From Pseudomonas sp. SG20056 (lineage in GTDB: Bacteria; Pseudomonadota; Gammaproteobacteria; Pseudomonadales; Pseudomonadaceae): 64,000 nt of DNA. Shown here in pieces: positions 1 to 8,946 of this stretch (position 1 is its first letter; the number at the start of each line of letters is the position of its first letter). The position numbers and the translations under genes are program-made. Location of the stretch: positions 4,278,001-4,342,000 of the forward strand of contig NZ_CP134499.1 in assembly GCF_031764535.1 (NCBI RefSeq), given 5' to 3'. The notes under the pieces were generated by a model that was not told the origin of the DNA, did not search any database, and worked only from the letters and a program-made list of their open reading frames with translations.

Positions 1-216
1 GGCCGCCAAGGTGATCACCAGGATAAACATCACCTGGCCGTCAGGCTGAGCCCAACGGCTGCCGGCCACGATAAAGGCCAGAGCGGTGGCGTTCATCATC
101 ACCTCCAGGCTCATCAGCACGAAGAGGATGTTGCGCCGCACCATCAGGCCGATCAGGCCCAAGCTGAACAGCACGCCGGCCAGTGCCAGGCCGTGCTCCA
201 TGGGAATCGCATTCAT
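1..216 (-). CDS. nuoK: NADH-quinone oxidoreductase subunit K (partial, C-terminus off the window)
   Basis: Small membrane subunit of respiratory complex I, part of the antiporter-like proton-pumping arm. The 72 visible residues start MNAIPMEHGLALAGVLFSLG and continue through two hydrophobic helices containing the LMSLEVMMNA stretch, whose glutamate is typical of NuoK. The ATG at 216 overlaps the nuoJ stop as ATGA, so the two are translationally coupled. Members of the family are about 100 residues long, so roughly the last third lies beyond base 1, where nuoL, M and N would be expected. Confidence 0.95.
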   Translation of the reverse strand, partial: MNAIPMEHGLALAGVLFSLGLIGLMVRRNILFVLMSLEVMMNATALAFIVAGSRWAQPDGQVMFILVITLAA

Positions 217-722
217 GCGGTTGGCTCCTTGGCATCGTGACGGCCGAGGTGATAAGCCGCGACCAATGCGCCGAGCAGCAGCATCGAGGCCAGCTCCACC
301 ACCAGCAGATAAGGCCCATACAGCGCTATACCGACAGCCTTGGCATCAACGGTCTGCAAACCCAACGCCGCGCCACTGGGCGACTCGAACAACACATACA
401 GCAGCTGACCCAGCAGCAGCGCCGAAAGCAACGCCGGGCCGAACCAGATGCCGGGCCTCAGCCACTGCCGCTCCTGCTCGACCGCCGCTGGGCCGAGGTT
501 GAGCATCATCACCACAAAGACGAACAGCACCATGATCGCGCCGGCGTAGACGATGATCTCCAGGGCACCGGCAAAGGGCGCGCCGAGGGCGAAGAAAGTC
601 ATCGCCACCGCCAGCAGCGAGACGATGAGGTAGAGCAAGGCATGCACCGGGTTGGTGTTGGTAATCACCCCCACCGTCGATGCCACCGCCACACCGGCGG
701 CGAAGTAGAACGCGAATTCCAT
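213..722 (-). CDS. nuoJ: NADH-quinone oxidoreductase subunit J
   Basis: Membrane subunit of complex I, 169 residues with five predicted transmembrane helices. The EIIVYAGAIMVLFVFVVMML stretch around residues 54-73 is the conserved TM3 region that carries a pi-bulge in the family. It lies between nuoI and nuoK in the usual nuo order and overlaps nuoK by 4 bp. Unlike the other junctions in this operon, it is separated from nuoI by 162 bp, most of which is an inserted palindromic repeat (745-884), so its translation is probably not coupled to nuoI. Confidence 0.95.
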   Translation of the reverse strand: MEFAFYFAAGVAVASTVGVITNTNPVHALLYLIVSLLAVAMTFFALGAPFAGALEIIVYAGAIMVLFVFVVMMLNLGPAAVEQERQWLRPGIWFGPALLSALLLGQLLYVLFESPSGAALGLQTVDAKAVGIALYGPYLLVVELASMLLLGALVAAYHLGRHDAKEPTA

Positions 723-744
723 ATAGATCCTCTATATCTCCGTA

Positions 745-884
745 GGAGTCTGTTTAGGCCGTCGCGAGCGCAGCTGAGACAAGGCGAAAACAGGCGAGGA
801 AGCGGAGTGTACTTTTGTACATGAGCATTCCGAGTCTGTTTTCAACGCAGTTTCAGCAAGCGCAGCAGGCATTAAACGGACTCC
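745..884. repeat. Palindromic intergenic repeat, copy 1 (MITE-like), inside the nuo operon
   Basis: 140 bp imperfect palindrome with terminal inverted repeats GGAGTCTGTTTA (745-756) and GGAGTCCGTTTA (complement of 873-884). Inner stems pair AAAACAGGC with GTCTGTTTT (one mismatch), and the apical hairpin is TGTAC-TTTT-GTACA. The interior aligns with copies at 18169-18322 and 33628-33769, although the terminal repeats differ. The right end abuts the nuoI stop codon, which begins at 885 on the minus strand. It contains no ORF of interest. It may be mobile or a structured RNA element in the operon transcript. Confidence 0.8.
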
Positions 885-1433
885 TTAGGGCAGCAGGCCT
901 TTGACGTTGATGGGCTCGGCTTCGTTTTGTGCGGCGCCTTTCGGCTTGCCGGCAATGGCCATACCGGCGACGCGGTAGAAGTTGTAGTCCGGGTTCTTGC
1001 CCGGGCCGCTGATCAGCAGGTCTTCCTTCTCGTACACCAGGTCCTGGCGCTTGAACTCGCCCATCTCGAAATCCGGGGTGAGCTGGATCGCCGTGGTCGG
1101 GCAGGCTTCTTCGCACAGACCGCAGAAGATGCAGCGCGAGAAGTTGATGCGGAAAAAATCCGGATACCAGCGGCCATCCGGAGTTTCCGCCTTCTGCAGC
1201 GAGATGCAGCCCACCGGGCAGGCTACTGCACAGAGGTTGCAGGCCACGCAGCGCTCTTCGCCGTCGGGGTCGCGAGTCAGGACGATGCGGCCACGGTAGC
1301 GCGGCGGCAGGTACACGGCTTCTTCCGGGTATTGCAGGGTATCGCGCTTGCGAAAGCCATGGCTGAAGACCATGACCATGCTGCGCAGTTGGGTGTAGGT
1401 GCCGTGCACCACATCCCGTATGTATTTGAACAT
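885..1433 (-). CDS. nuoI: NADH-quinone oxidoreductase subunit I (two [4Fe-4S] clusters)
   Basis: Peripheral-arm ferredoxin-like subunit of complex I that carries clusters N6a and N6b and passes electrons toward NuoB. The 182-residue product has two CxxCxxCxxxCP motifs, at Cys62/65/68/72 and Cys101/104/107/111, each closed by a second-site cysteine in the usual 8Fe ferredoxin manner. An AAGGAG ribosome-binding site stands before the ATG. It follows nuoH by 13 bp. The stop codon touches the palindromic repeat at 745-884. Confidence 0.96.
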   Translation of the reverse strand: MFKYIRDVVHGTYTQLRSMVMVFSHGFRKRDTLQYPEEAVYLPPRYRGRIVLTRDPDGEERCVACNLCAVACPVGCISLQKAETPDGRWYPDFFRINFSRCIFCGLCEEACPTTAIQLTPDFEMGEFKRQDLVYEKEDLLISGPGKNPDYNFYRVAGMAIAGKPKGAAQNEAEPINVKGLLP

Positions 1434-1446
1434 TCTGTGGTTCTCC

Positions 1447-2439
1447 TTACTGGGCCGCGGCCAGCACGAATGCGCCGGTCACCAGCAGGTTGATCAGGGT
1501 CAGCGGCAGGCAGAACTTCCAGCTGAAGGCCATGACCTGGTCATACCGAGGGCGCGGAATCGAAGCGCGCAACAGGATGAAGATCATGATGAAGAAGCAG
1601 GTTTTCAGGGCGAACCAGAAGAACGGGATCTGCGGCAGGAGGCCGAACGGGCCGTGCCAGCCACCGAAGAACAGCGTCACCAGTAACGCCGACACCGTGA
1701 CGATGGCCACGTATTCGCCGACGAAGAACATGCCCCATTTCATCCCGGCATATTCGATGTGGTAACCGTCAGCCAGCTCCTGCTCCGCTTCCGGCTGGTC
1801 GAACGGGTGACGGTGGGTCACGGCGACGGCAGCGATAAAGAAGGTACAGAAGCCGAAGAACTGCGGGATGATGAACCACAGGTTCTCGGCCTGGTAATCG
1901 ACGATATCGCGCATGTTGAACGAGCCAACCTGCGCCACCACGCCCATCAGCGCCAACGCCAGAAACACCTCGTAGGACACCGTCTGCGCCGAAGCACGCA
2001 GCGCACCGAGCAGGGCGAACTTGTTGTTACTGGCCCAGCCGGCAAACAGCACCGCATACACCGACAAACCGGCCATGGCGAAGAAGAACAGAATGCCGAT
2101 GTTCAGGTCCGCCACGCCCCAGGTCGGGGTGATCGGGATGATTGCAAAAGCGATCAGCATGGCCGAGAACGCAATCATCGGCGCCAGGATAAAGATGAAC
2201 TTGTCGGCGAACGGCGGCGTCCAGTCCTCCTTGAAGAACATCTTGATCATGTCGGCGGCGATCTGAAACATGCCGAACGGCCCGACCCGGTTGGGGCCGT
2301 AACGGTCCTGCCACCAGCCCAGCAGACGGCGCTCGACAAAACTCAGCAGCGCGCCGCAGATCACCACCACCAGCAGAATCACGATGGCCTTGAGTACGGC
2401 GATCAGCACATCCAGCACATCAGGCGTCAGCCAGCTCAT
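1447..2439 (-). CDS. nuoH: NADH-quinone oxidoreductase subunit H
   Basis: Membrane subunit of complex I that forms much of the quinone chamber at the junction of the two arms. The 330-residue protein has about eight predicted transmembrane helices and the family signatures ERRLLGWWQDRYGPNRVGP near residue 36 and an acidic EAEQELADGYHIEYAG loop near residue 215. The ATG overlaps the nuoG stop by 4 bp (ATGA), pointing to coupled translation. Confidence 0.96.
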   Translation of the reverse strand: MSWLTPDVLDVLIAVLKAIVILLVVVICGALLSFVERRLLGWWQDRYGPNRVGPFGMFQIAADMIKMFFKEDWTPPFADKFIFILAPMIAFSAMLIAFAIIPITPTWGVADLNIGILFFFAMAGLSVYAVLFAGWASNNKFALLGALRASAQTVSYEVFLALALMGVVAQVGSFNMRDIVDYQAENLWFIIPQFFGFCTFFIAAVAVTHRHPFDQPEAEQELADGYHIEYAGMKWGMFFVGEYVAIVTVSALLVTLFFGGWHGPFGLLPQIPFFWFALKTCFFIMIFILLRASIPRPRYDQVMAFSWKFCLPLTLINLLVTGAFVLAAAQ

Positions 2440-5156
2440 TGCGCGGCCTCCTCAACGCGGGTGACCACGGCACCGGCGATTTGCGCCGGGATACCTGCCA
2501 GGCCCACCGGCAAGCCAACGACACCGATGGCCAGCTCTTCGGTGATCTGCAATGGCAGGCGCAGGGTCTGCCCAGCGACGGCCAGGCTGAGCAGCGCGCC
2601 GTCACTTACCCCCAGACGATCCGCTTCGGCCTTGGCCAGCAGCGCATAAGGCGCGGGAATGCGCTCTTGCAGCGGCGCGGCGCCGGCCGAGGTTTCCTCG
2701 CTGCCGAACAGGTGATGCAAGGCCACGGCCTGCAAGGTGCCCGACGCCGGGTTGAAAGCCGCCGGTACGCTGAACCAGGGCAATGCCACGCCTTTGGCTT
2801 CCAGCAGACGCACACCGGGGTCACCAGCGCGCAAATGGCCGCCGACTTCGTCCTGAAACTTGTTCCAGGCTTGCGGCGAGTTCCAACCTGGCGACCAGGC
2901 GAATGGAATCTGCTGACGATCTTCCTTGCTGCCGGCATAGCCTTCCATGGAGAAGGCAAAGGCCGAGTCCTGGTCCTGCGGCTGACGCGGCTCGTGCACG
3001 CTGATATTGGCGCGCATGGCGGTGCGACCGCTGTAACGGTGCGGTTCACGGGCCAGCTTGAGACCCTTGATACGGAACGAGGCCTTAGGGGCCGCGTCGA
3101 CGATGCGTGCCAACTCACGGTTGCTCGCAGCAACAGCCGTGGTCACTGCATCCAGCTGGGTCCAGTCGAGCGGCTTGCCCTGCAGGGTGCTGTGCAGCGC
3201 ATGCAGCCAGCGCCAGCCTTCACGAATCAGGATGTTGGCGTCGTAGTAGCTCGGTTCGAACACCTGGAAGAAGCGCTGGGCGCGGCCTTCAAAACTGACC
3301 AGGGTGCCATCGCCTTCGGCGAAGCTGGCCACTGGCAGCAGCAGGTGGGCTTTTTCGCTGGTGGCGGTGTGCTGATGGTCAGCGACGATCACCAACTTGG
3401 CCGCTGCCAATGCGGCATCAACCTGAGCTGCAGCGGCTCTTCGGTACAGGTCGTTCTCCAGCACGATCACAGCATCGGCCTGGCCAGTCGTCAGCGCTTG
3501 CAGCGCAGCATCGACAGACTCGCCGCCCAGCAGGGCCAGGCCCATGCTGTTGGCTTCCGGTACTACCAGGCTGATGGAGGCGTTCTTTTCGCGATTCTTC
3601 AGCGCGCTGGCAATATTCGCTGCGGCCTCGATCAGGCTCTTCTCGCCCAGCGAGGCGCCGGAGACGATCAGCGGACGCTTGGCTTCAAGCAGCGCTTCGG
3701 CAATCAATTGCACCAGCTCAGCGGCATCGGCATCCAAACCGCTTACTGCCGGGGCACTCGGGTCGATGGCATGGGCCACGGCAAAACCGATACGCGCCAG
3801 GTCCGCCGGGGCCGCATGCACGCAGGCTTCAGCCACATCATCCAGGCGGGTCGCGGTGACGCTGGCGATAAACAGCGGGTTCAGCGCGTCCTGTGCAACG
3901 TTCTGCACGGCAGCCATGTGCCAATCCTGAATCTTCATCGACGCAGCGATTTCAGTGGCCTTGCCTTTGACCGCCTGACGCAGGGCCAGGGCCATGCGTG
4001 CAGCGGTCTGGGTCAGGTCCTCACCGAGGATAAACACCGCATCGTGCAGCTCGACTTCACGCAGGGTCGGCACCGGCAGCGGGCCGCTCTGCAGGATGTC
4101 GCGGATCAGGCGGATATTTTCCAGCTCGCCTGCAGCGATACCGGAGTAGTAGTTGGCCTCGCCGACCAGCTCACGCAGGGCAAAATTGCTTTCCAGGCTG
4201 GCGCGCGGCGAGCCAATGCCGATGACGCGTTTGCCCTTGAGCAGCTCGGCAGCCTTGTCCAGCGCTGCATCGATGCCGAGCTTTTCGCCACCGTCTTTAT
4301 TCACCAGCAGCGGCTGACGCGGGCGATCAGTGCGGTTGACGTAGCCGTAACCGAAACGGCCACGGTCGCAGAGGAAATACTGGTTCACATCACCGTTGAA
4401 GCGGTTTTCGATGCGCCGCAGTTCGCCATAACGCTCGCCGGGACTGGTGTTGCAGCCGCTGGCGCAGCCGTGGCAGATGCTCGGGGCGAACTGCATGTCC
4501 CACTTGCGGTTGTAGCGCTCGGAGTGGGTCTTGTCGGTAAACACACCGGTCGGGCAAACCTCGACCAGGTTGCCGGAGAACTCGCTTTCCAGCACGCCGT
4601 CTTCGACGCGGCCGAAGTACACGTTGTCGTGCGCGCCATACACACCGAGGTCAGTACCGCCGGCGTAATCCTTGTAGTAACGCACGCAGCGGTAGCAGGC
4701 GATGCAGCGGTTCATCTCATGAGAGATAAACGGGCCGAGCTGCTGGTTCTGGTGGGTGCGTTTGGTAAAGCGATAACGGCGCTGGTTGTGGCCGGTCATC
4801 ACCGTCATGTCTTGCAGGTGGCAATGGCCACCCTCCTCGCACACCGGGCAGTCGTGCGGGTGGTTGGTCATCAGCCACTCGACGACGCTGGCGCGAAACG
4901 CCTTGGATTCTTCATCGTCGATGCTGATCCAGGTGTTGTCGGTGGCCGGCGTCATGCACGACATGACGATGCGACCGCGCGTATCGTTTTCATCGGTGTA
5001 CTGCTTGACCGCGCACTGGCGGCAGGCGCCGACGCTACCGAGCGCCGGGTGCCAGCAGAAGTAAGGGATATCGAGACCGAGGGACAGACAGGCCTGCAGC
5101 AGGTTGTCCGCCCCATCGACTTCGAAATCTTTGCCGTCTACGTGGATAGTGGCCAT
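2436..5156 (-). CDS. nuoG: NADH-quinone oxidoreductase subunit G (iron-sulfur subunit)
   Basis: Largest peripheral-arm subunit of complex I, 906 residues. An N-terminal [2Fe-2S] domain has Cys34, Cys45, Cys48 and Cys67. Next comes the His-ligated [4Fe-4S] motif HPHDCPVCEEGGHC near residues 99-112, then the CIACYRC/EVCPTG cluster. A further CHGCASGC...C motif corresponds to the extra N7 cluster found in E. coli-type NuoG. The rest is a molybdopterin-oxidoreductase-like domain, which in complex I has no cofactor. The 95 bp before nuoF has no gene. The start ATG has GG-rich sequence upstream and matches the family N-terminus. Confidence 0.96.
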   Translation of the reverse strand: MATIHVDGKDFEVDGADNLLQACLSLGLDIPYFCWHPALGSVGACRQCAVKQYTDENDTRGRIVMSCMTPATDNTWISIDDEESKAFRASVVEWLMTNHPHDCPVCEEGGHCHLQDMTVMTGHNQRRYRFTKRTHQNQQLGPFISHEMNRCIACYRCVRYYKDYAGGTDLGVYGAHDNVYFGRVEDGVLESEFSGNLVEVCPTGVFTDKTHSERYNRKWDMQFAPSICHGCASGCNTSPGERYGELRRIENRFNGDVNQYFLCDRGRFGYGYVNRTDRPRQPLLVNKDGGEKLGIDAALDKAAELLKGKRVIGIGSPRASLESNFALRELVGEANYYSGIAAGELENIRLIRDILQSGPLPVPTLREVELHDAVFILGEDLTQTAARMALALRQAVKGKATEIAASMKIQDWHMAAVQNVAQDALNPLFIASVTATRLDDVAEACVHAAPADLARIGFAVAHAIDPSAPAVSGLDADAAELVQLIAEALLEAKRPLIVSGASLGEKSLIEAAANIASALKNREKNASISLVVPEANSMGLALLGGESVDAALQALTTGQADAVIVLENDLYRRAAAAQVDAALAAAKLVIVADHQHTATSEKAHLLLPVASFAEGDGTLVSFEGRAQRFFQVFEPSYYDANILIREGWRWLHALHSTLQGKPLDWTQLDAVTTAVAASNRELARIVDAAPKASFRIKGLKLAREPHRYSGRTAMRANISVHEPRQPQDQDSAFAFSMEGYAGSKEDRQQIPFAWSPGWNSPQAWNKFQDEVGGHLRAGDPGVRLLEAKGVALPWFSVPAAFNPASGTLQAVALHHLFGSEETSAGAAPLQERIPAPYALLAKAEADRLGVSDGALLSLAVAGQTLRLPLQITEELAIGVVGLPVGLAGIPAQIAGAVVTRVEEAAQ

Positions 5157-5251
5157 GGTTCAGGTTTCTTCTTTGCCCACCGAAGCGGGCTTGGCTAATG
5201 GAATCACGTTGTGCTGCGGGGCCAGGTCAGTGGCCGCCAGAGCGCCATTTT

Positions 5252-6610
5252 TTACGCGGGAACGAACTGCCCCGTCGTTGCCGGAGCCGCCGAGCTGGCC
5301 ACGCCAGCCTCGAACTCCGAACGGAAATACTTGATCGCACTGCCCAACGGCTCAACCGCACCTGGTGCGTGAGCGCAGAAGGTTTTGCCGGGGCCAAGGA
5401 AATTGACCAGGCCGAGCAGCGTGTCGATGTCCTGCTGCGTGCCTTGCTTGCGCTCCAGGGCGCGGAGGATCTTCACGCTCCACGGCAGGCCATCGCGGCA
5501 TGGCGTACACCAGCCGCAGGATTCGCGAGCGAAGAACTCTTCCATATTGCGCAACAGCGAAACCATGCTGATGCTGTCGTCCACCGCCAGCGCCAGGCCA
5601 GTGCCCATGCGCGTACCGACCTTGCCGATTCCGCCGGCATACATCAGCGCATCCAGGTGCTCGGGCAGCAGAAAGCCGGTACCGGCACCGCCGGGTTGCC
5701 AGCACTTGAGGGTGTAGCCATCGCGCATGCCGCCGGCGTAGTCCTCGAACAGCTCGCGGGCGCTGATGCCGAAGGGCAGTTCCCACAGGCCGGGGTTTTT
5801 AACCTTGCCGGAGAAGCCCATCAGCTTGGTGCCGTGGTCTTCACTCTCGGGGCGGGCCAGGCTCTTGTACCAGTCCACGCCATTACCGACGATGGCCGGC
5901 ACGTTGCACAGGGTTTCGACGTTGTTTACACAGGTCGGCTTGCCCCACACGCCGACGGCTGCCGGGAACGGTGGCTTGGCACGCGGGTTGGCGCGGCGGC
6001 CTTCGAGGGAGTTGATCAGTGCGGTTTCTTCACCGCAGATATAGCGCCCGGCACCGGTGTGCACGAACAGTTCGAAATCGAAACCGCTGCCGAGGATGTT
6101 CTTGCCCAGCAGGCCGGCGGCCTTGGCTTCCTCGATGGCGCGATTCAGATTCGCCGCCGCATCGACGTACTCGCCGCGCAGAAAGATGTAGCCGCGATAG
6201 GCTTTCAGCGCACGCGCACTGATCAGCATGCCCTCCACCAACAAGTGCGGCAGCTGCTCCATCAGCATGCGGTCCTTCCAGGTATTCGGTTCCATCTCGT
6301 CCGCGTTGCACAGCAGGTAGCGGATGTTCATGGATTCGTCGGCCGGCATCAGGCCCCACTTCACCCCGGTGGGGAAGCCGGCACCGCCACGGCCCTTGAG
6401 GCCGGAATCTTTCACCGTCTGCACGATGTCGGCCTGGGCCATTTCGCTCAGCGCTTTGCGTGCGGCGGCGTAGCCGTTCTTCGCTTGGTATTCCTCCAGC
6501 CATACGGGCTGGGCGTCGTCACGCAGGCGCCAGGTCAGCGGATGAGTCTCTTCACTGCGGGTGATGCGGTTGGCCGGGCCGATGGAGGTCAGCGTTTTCA
6601 TACCATTCAT
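5252..6610 (-). CDS. nuoF: NADH-quinone oxidoreductase subunit F (NADH/FMN-binding)
   Basis: Oxidises NADH through FMN and feeds cluster N3 of complex I. The 452-residue protein has the glycine-rich FMN/NADH motif GRGGAGFPTG at residues 73-82 and the [4Fe-4S] ligands Cys365, Cys368, Cys371 (SCGWCTPC) and Cys412. The first ATG overlaps the nuoE stop by 4 bp. An in-frame ATG three codons later (MKTL) is an alternative start. The gene sits in the canonical order E-F-G. Confidence 0.96.
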   Translation of the reverse strand: MNGMKTLTSIGPANRITRSEETHPLTWRLRDDAQPVWLEEYQAKNGYAAARKALSEMAQADIVQTVKDSGLKGRGGAGFPTGVKWGLMPADESMNIRYLLCNADEMEPNTWKDRMLMEQLPHLLVEGMLISARALKAYRGYIFLRGEYVDAAANLNRAIEEAKAAGLLGKNILGSGFDFELFVHTGAGRYICGEETALINSLEGRRANPRAKPPFPAAVGVWGKPTCVNNVETLCNVPAIVGNGVDWYKSLARPESEDHGTKLMGFSGKVKNPGLWELPFGISARELFEDYAGGMRDGYTLKCWQPGGAGTGFLLPEHLDALMYAGGIGKVGTRMGTGLALAVDDSISMVSLLRNMEEFFARESCGWCTPCRDGLPWSVKILRALERKQGTQQDIDTLLGLVNFLGPGKTFCAHAPGAVEPLGSAIKYFRSEFEAGVASSAAPATTGQFVPA

Positions 6611-7107
6611 TGGTAGACCTCCAGCAGTTGAGCCACGCCACTTGGTTGCACGTCGCCAAAGGTGTCGTCATCGATCATCAGCGCCGGGGCCTTGTCGCAG
6701 TTGCCCAGGCAGCACACCGGCAGCAGGGTAAAGCGGTTGTCGGTGGTGGTCTGACCGAGGCCGATACCGAGCTGTTTCTGCATCTCAGCGACGACCGACT
6801 CATGGCCACCGACATAGCAGGTCATGCTGTCGCATACACGGATGATGTGGCGGCCCACCGGCTGACGGAAAATCTGACTATAGAAGGTGGCTACGCCTTC
6901 GACATCGCTGGCGGGAATACCGAGGATTTCGCCAATCGCATCGGCGGCACCATCCGGCACCCAGCCGCGCTCTTTCTGCACGATTTTCAAGGCTTCGATG
7001 GACGCCGCGCGCGGGTCTTCGTAATGGTGCATTTCGTGTTCGATGGCCGCACGCTCGGTTTCGCTCAGAGCAAAACGGTCGGTTTGAATCAGGGTTGTCT
7101 GGCTCAT
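6607..7107 (-). CDS. nuoE: NADH-quinone oxidoreductase subunit E ([2Fe-2S])
   Basis: Small peripheral subunit of complex I with a thioredoxin-like [2Fe-2S] domain (cluster N1a). The 166-residue product carries ligands Cys92 and Cys97 (CDSMTC) and Cys133 and Cys137 (CCLGNC). The helical N-terminal part contains the family stretch GWVPDGAADAIGEILGIP. It follows nuoCD by a single base and overlaps nuoF by 4 bp, so E, F and their neighbours are translationally linked. Confidence 0.96.
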   Translation of the reverse strand: MSQTTLIQTDRFALSETERAAIEHEMHHYEDPRAASIEALKIVQKERGWVPDGAADAIGEILGIPASDVEGVATFYSQIFRQPVGRHIIRVCDSMTCYVGGHESVVAEMQKQLGIGLGQTTTDNRFTLLPVCCLGNCDKAPALMIDDDTFGDVQPSGVAQLLEVYQ

Positions 7108-7108
7108 A

Positions 7109-8890
7109 TCAGCGGTCCACGTCAGCCATAACGAAGTCGATACTGCCCAGGTACGCGATCAGGTCGGCGACCATGCTGCCGCGAATCACCGAAGGGATCT
7201 GCTGCAGGTGCGGGAAGCTCGGCGTACGAATGCGCGTGCGGTAACTCATGGTGCTGCCGTCGCTGGTCAGGTAGTAGCTGTTGATGCCCTTGGTCGCCTC
7301 GATCATCTGCAAGCTCTCGTTGGCCGGCATGACCGGGCCCCAGGAAACCTGCAGGAAGTGGGTGATCAGGGTTTCGATATGCTGCAGCGTGCGCTCTTTA
7401 GGCGGCGGCGTGGTCAGCGGGTGATCCGCCTTGTACGGGCCTTCCGGCATATTGCGCAGGCACTGGTCGATGATTTTGATGCTCTGGCGCATCTCTTCCA
7501 CGCGCACCATGCAGCGGTCGTAGGCATCGCCATTGGCGGCCAGCGGCACTTCGAACTCGAAGTTCTCGTAGCCGGAATACGGCCGCGCCTTGCGCAGGTC
7601 GAAGTCGCAGCCAGTGGCGCGCAGACCGGCGCCAGTGGTGCCCCACTCCAGCGCTTCCTTGGTGTTGTACTGCGCCACACCGATGGTCCGCGCCTTGAGA
7701 ATGCTGTTCTTCAGCGCAGCTTTCTCATATTCGTCGAGGCGCTTGGGCAGCCAGTCGACGAACTCCTTGACCAGTTTGTCCCAGCCGCGCGGCAGGTCAT
7801 GGGCGACACCGCCAATGCGGTACCAGGCCGGGTGCAGGCGGAAACCAGTGATGGCTTCGATCACCTTGTAGGCGCGCTGGCGGTCGGTGAAGGTGAAGAA
7901 CACCGGAGTCATCGCGCCGACGTCCTGGATATAGGTACCGAGGAACAGCAGGTGACTGGTGATGCGGAAGAACTCGGCCAGCATGATACGAATCACGTCG
8001 ACCCGCTGCGGCACGGTGATGCCCGCGAGCTTTTCCACCGCCAACACATACGGCAGGTTGTTCATCACCCCGCCGAGGTAGTCGATGCGGTCGGTGTAGG
8101 GAATAAAGCTGTGCCAAGACTGGCGCTCGGCCATTTTCTCGGCACCACGGTGGTGGTAACCGATTTCCGGTACGCAATCGACGATCTCTTCACCGTCGAG
8201 CTGCAGAATGATGCGGAAGGCACCATGGGCCGACGGGTGGTTGGGGCCGAGGTTGAGGAACATATAGTCCTCATGCTCGCTGCCGCGCTTCATGCCCCAG
8301 TCTTCCGGCTTGAAGCGCGCGGCTTCTTCTTCCAGCTGCTGCTTGGCCAGGGTCAGGCTGAACGGATCGAACTCGGTGGCGCGCGCCGGGTAGTCCTTGC
8401 GCAGCGGGTGACCTTCCCAGGTCGGCGGCATCATGATCCGCGTCAGGTGCGGGTGGCCGCTGAAGTGGATGCCGTAGAGGTCCCAGACTTCGCGCTCATA
8501 CCAGTTGGCGTTGGGCCAGATGCTGGTGACGCTGGGTAGATTGAGGTCACGCTCGGACAGAGCGACCTTGATCATCACGTCGCTGTTCCGCTCCAGCGAC
8601 ATCAGGTGATAGAACACGGTGAAATCCGCATCCGGCAGACCGCGACGCTGGGTGCGCAGACGCTCGTCGACGCCATGCAGGTCATACAGCATGACGTAGG
8701 GACGCGGCAGGTTGCGCAGAAAGGTCAGTATCTCGACCAGGCGCTCGCGGACCACCCACAGCACCGGCATGCCGGTACGGGTGCTCTGTGCGGTAAAGGC
8801 CTCGGCGCCAAAACGGGAATTCAGTTCGACGACCACATCTTGGTCGTCAGCCTTGTACGGCGGTATGGACAGAATGCTGTCTGCAGTCAT
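7109..8890 (-). CDS. nuoCD: NADH-quinone oxidoreductase fused subunit C/D
   Basis: 593-residue fusion of the NuoC (30 kDa) and NuoD (49 kDa) subunits of complex I. The C part occupies about residues 1-190 and includes the WPNANWYEREVWDLYGIHF signature. The D part starts near residue 205 with YMFLNLGPNHPSAHGAFR and carries the conserved quinone-site His pair in that stretch. The fusion is normal for many gammaproteobacteria, so it is not a frameshift product or artefact. It is read with nuoB upstream (56 bp gap) and nuoE immediately downstream. Confidence 0.97.
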   Translation of the reverse strand: MTADSILSIPPYKADDQDVVVELNSRFGAEAFTAQSTRTGMPVLWVVRERLVEILTFLRNLPRPYVMLYDLHGVDERLRTQRRGLPDADFTVFYHLMSLERNSDVMIKVALSERDLNLPSVTSIWPNANWYEREVWDLYGIHFSGHPHLTRIMMPPTWEGHPLRKDYPARATEFDPFSLTLAKQQLEEEAARFKPEDWGMKRGSEHEDYMFLNLGPNHPSAHGAFRIILQLDGEEIVDCVPEIGYHHRGAEKMAERQSWHSFIPYTDRIDYLGGVMNNLPYVLAVEKLAGITVPQRVDVIRIMLAEFFRITSHLLFLGTYIQDVGAMTPVFFTFTDRQRAYKVIEAITGFRLHPAWYRIGGVAHDLPRGWDKLVKEFVDWLPKRLDEYEKAALKNSILKARTIGVAQYNTKEALEWGTTGAGLRATGCDFDLRKARPYSGYENFEFEVPLAANGDAYDRCMVRVEEMRQSIKIIDQCLRNMPEGPYKADHPLTTPPPKERTLQHIETLITHFLQVSWGPVMPANESLQMIEATKGINSYYLTSDGSTMSYRTRIRTPSFPHLQQIPSVIRGSMVADLIAYLGSIDFVMADVDR

Positions 8891-8946
8891 GGTCTCGGTC
8901 GCTATCGGTCAACGGCGTCAGTAGGCGGGCTCAGTCGAGCCCAGGC

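Noticed and set aside
2439..5198. 919-codon plus-strand ORF opposite nuoG
   Set aside because: It is the antisense shadow of nuoG, whose cofactor motifs and operon position are unambiguous. Long antisense ORFs are expected at this GC content.
7109..8890. nuoC-nuoD fusion as a possible frameshift or artefact
   Set aside because: A fused NuoCD is standard in many gammaproteobacteria including Pseudomonas.
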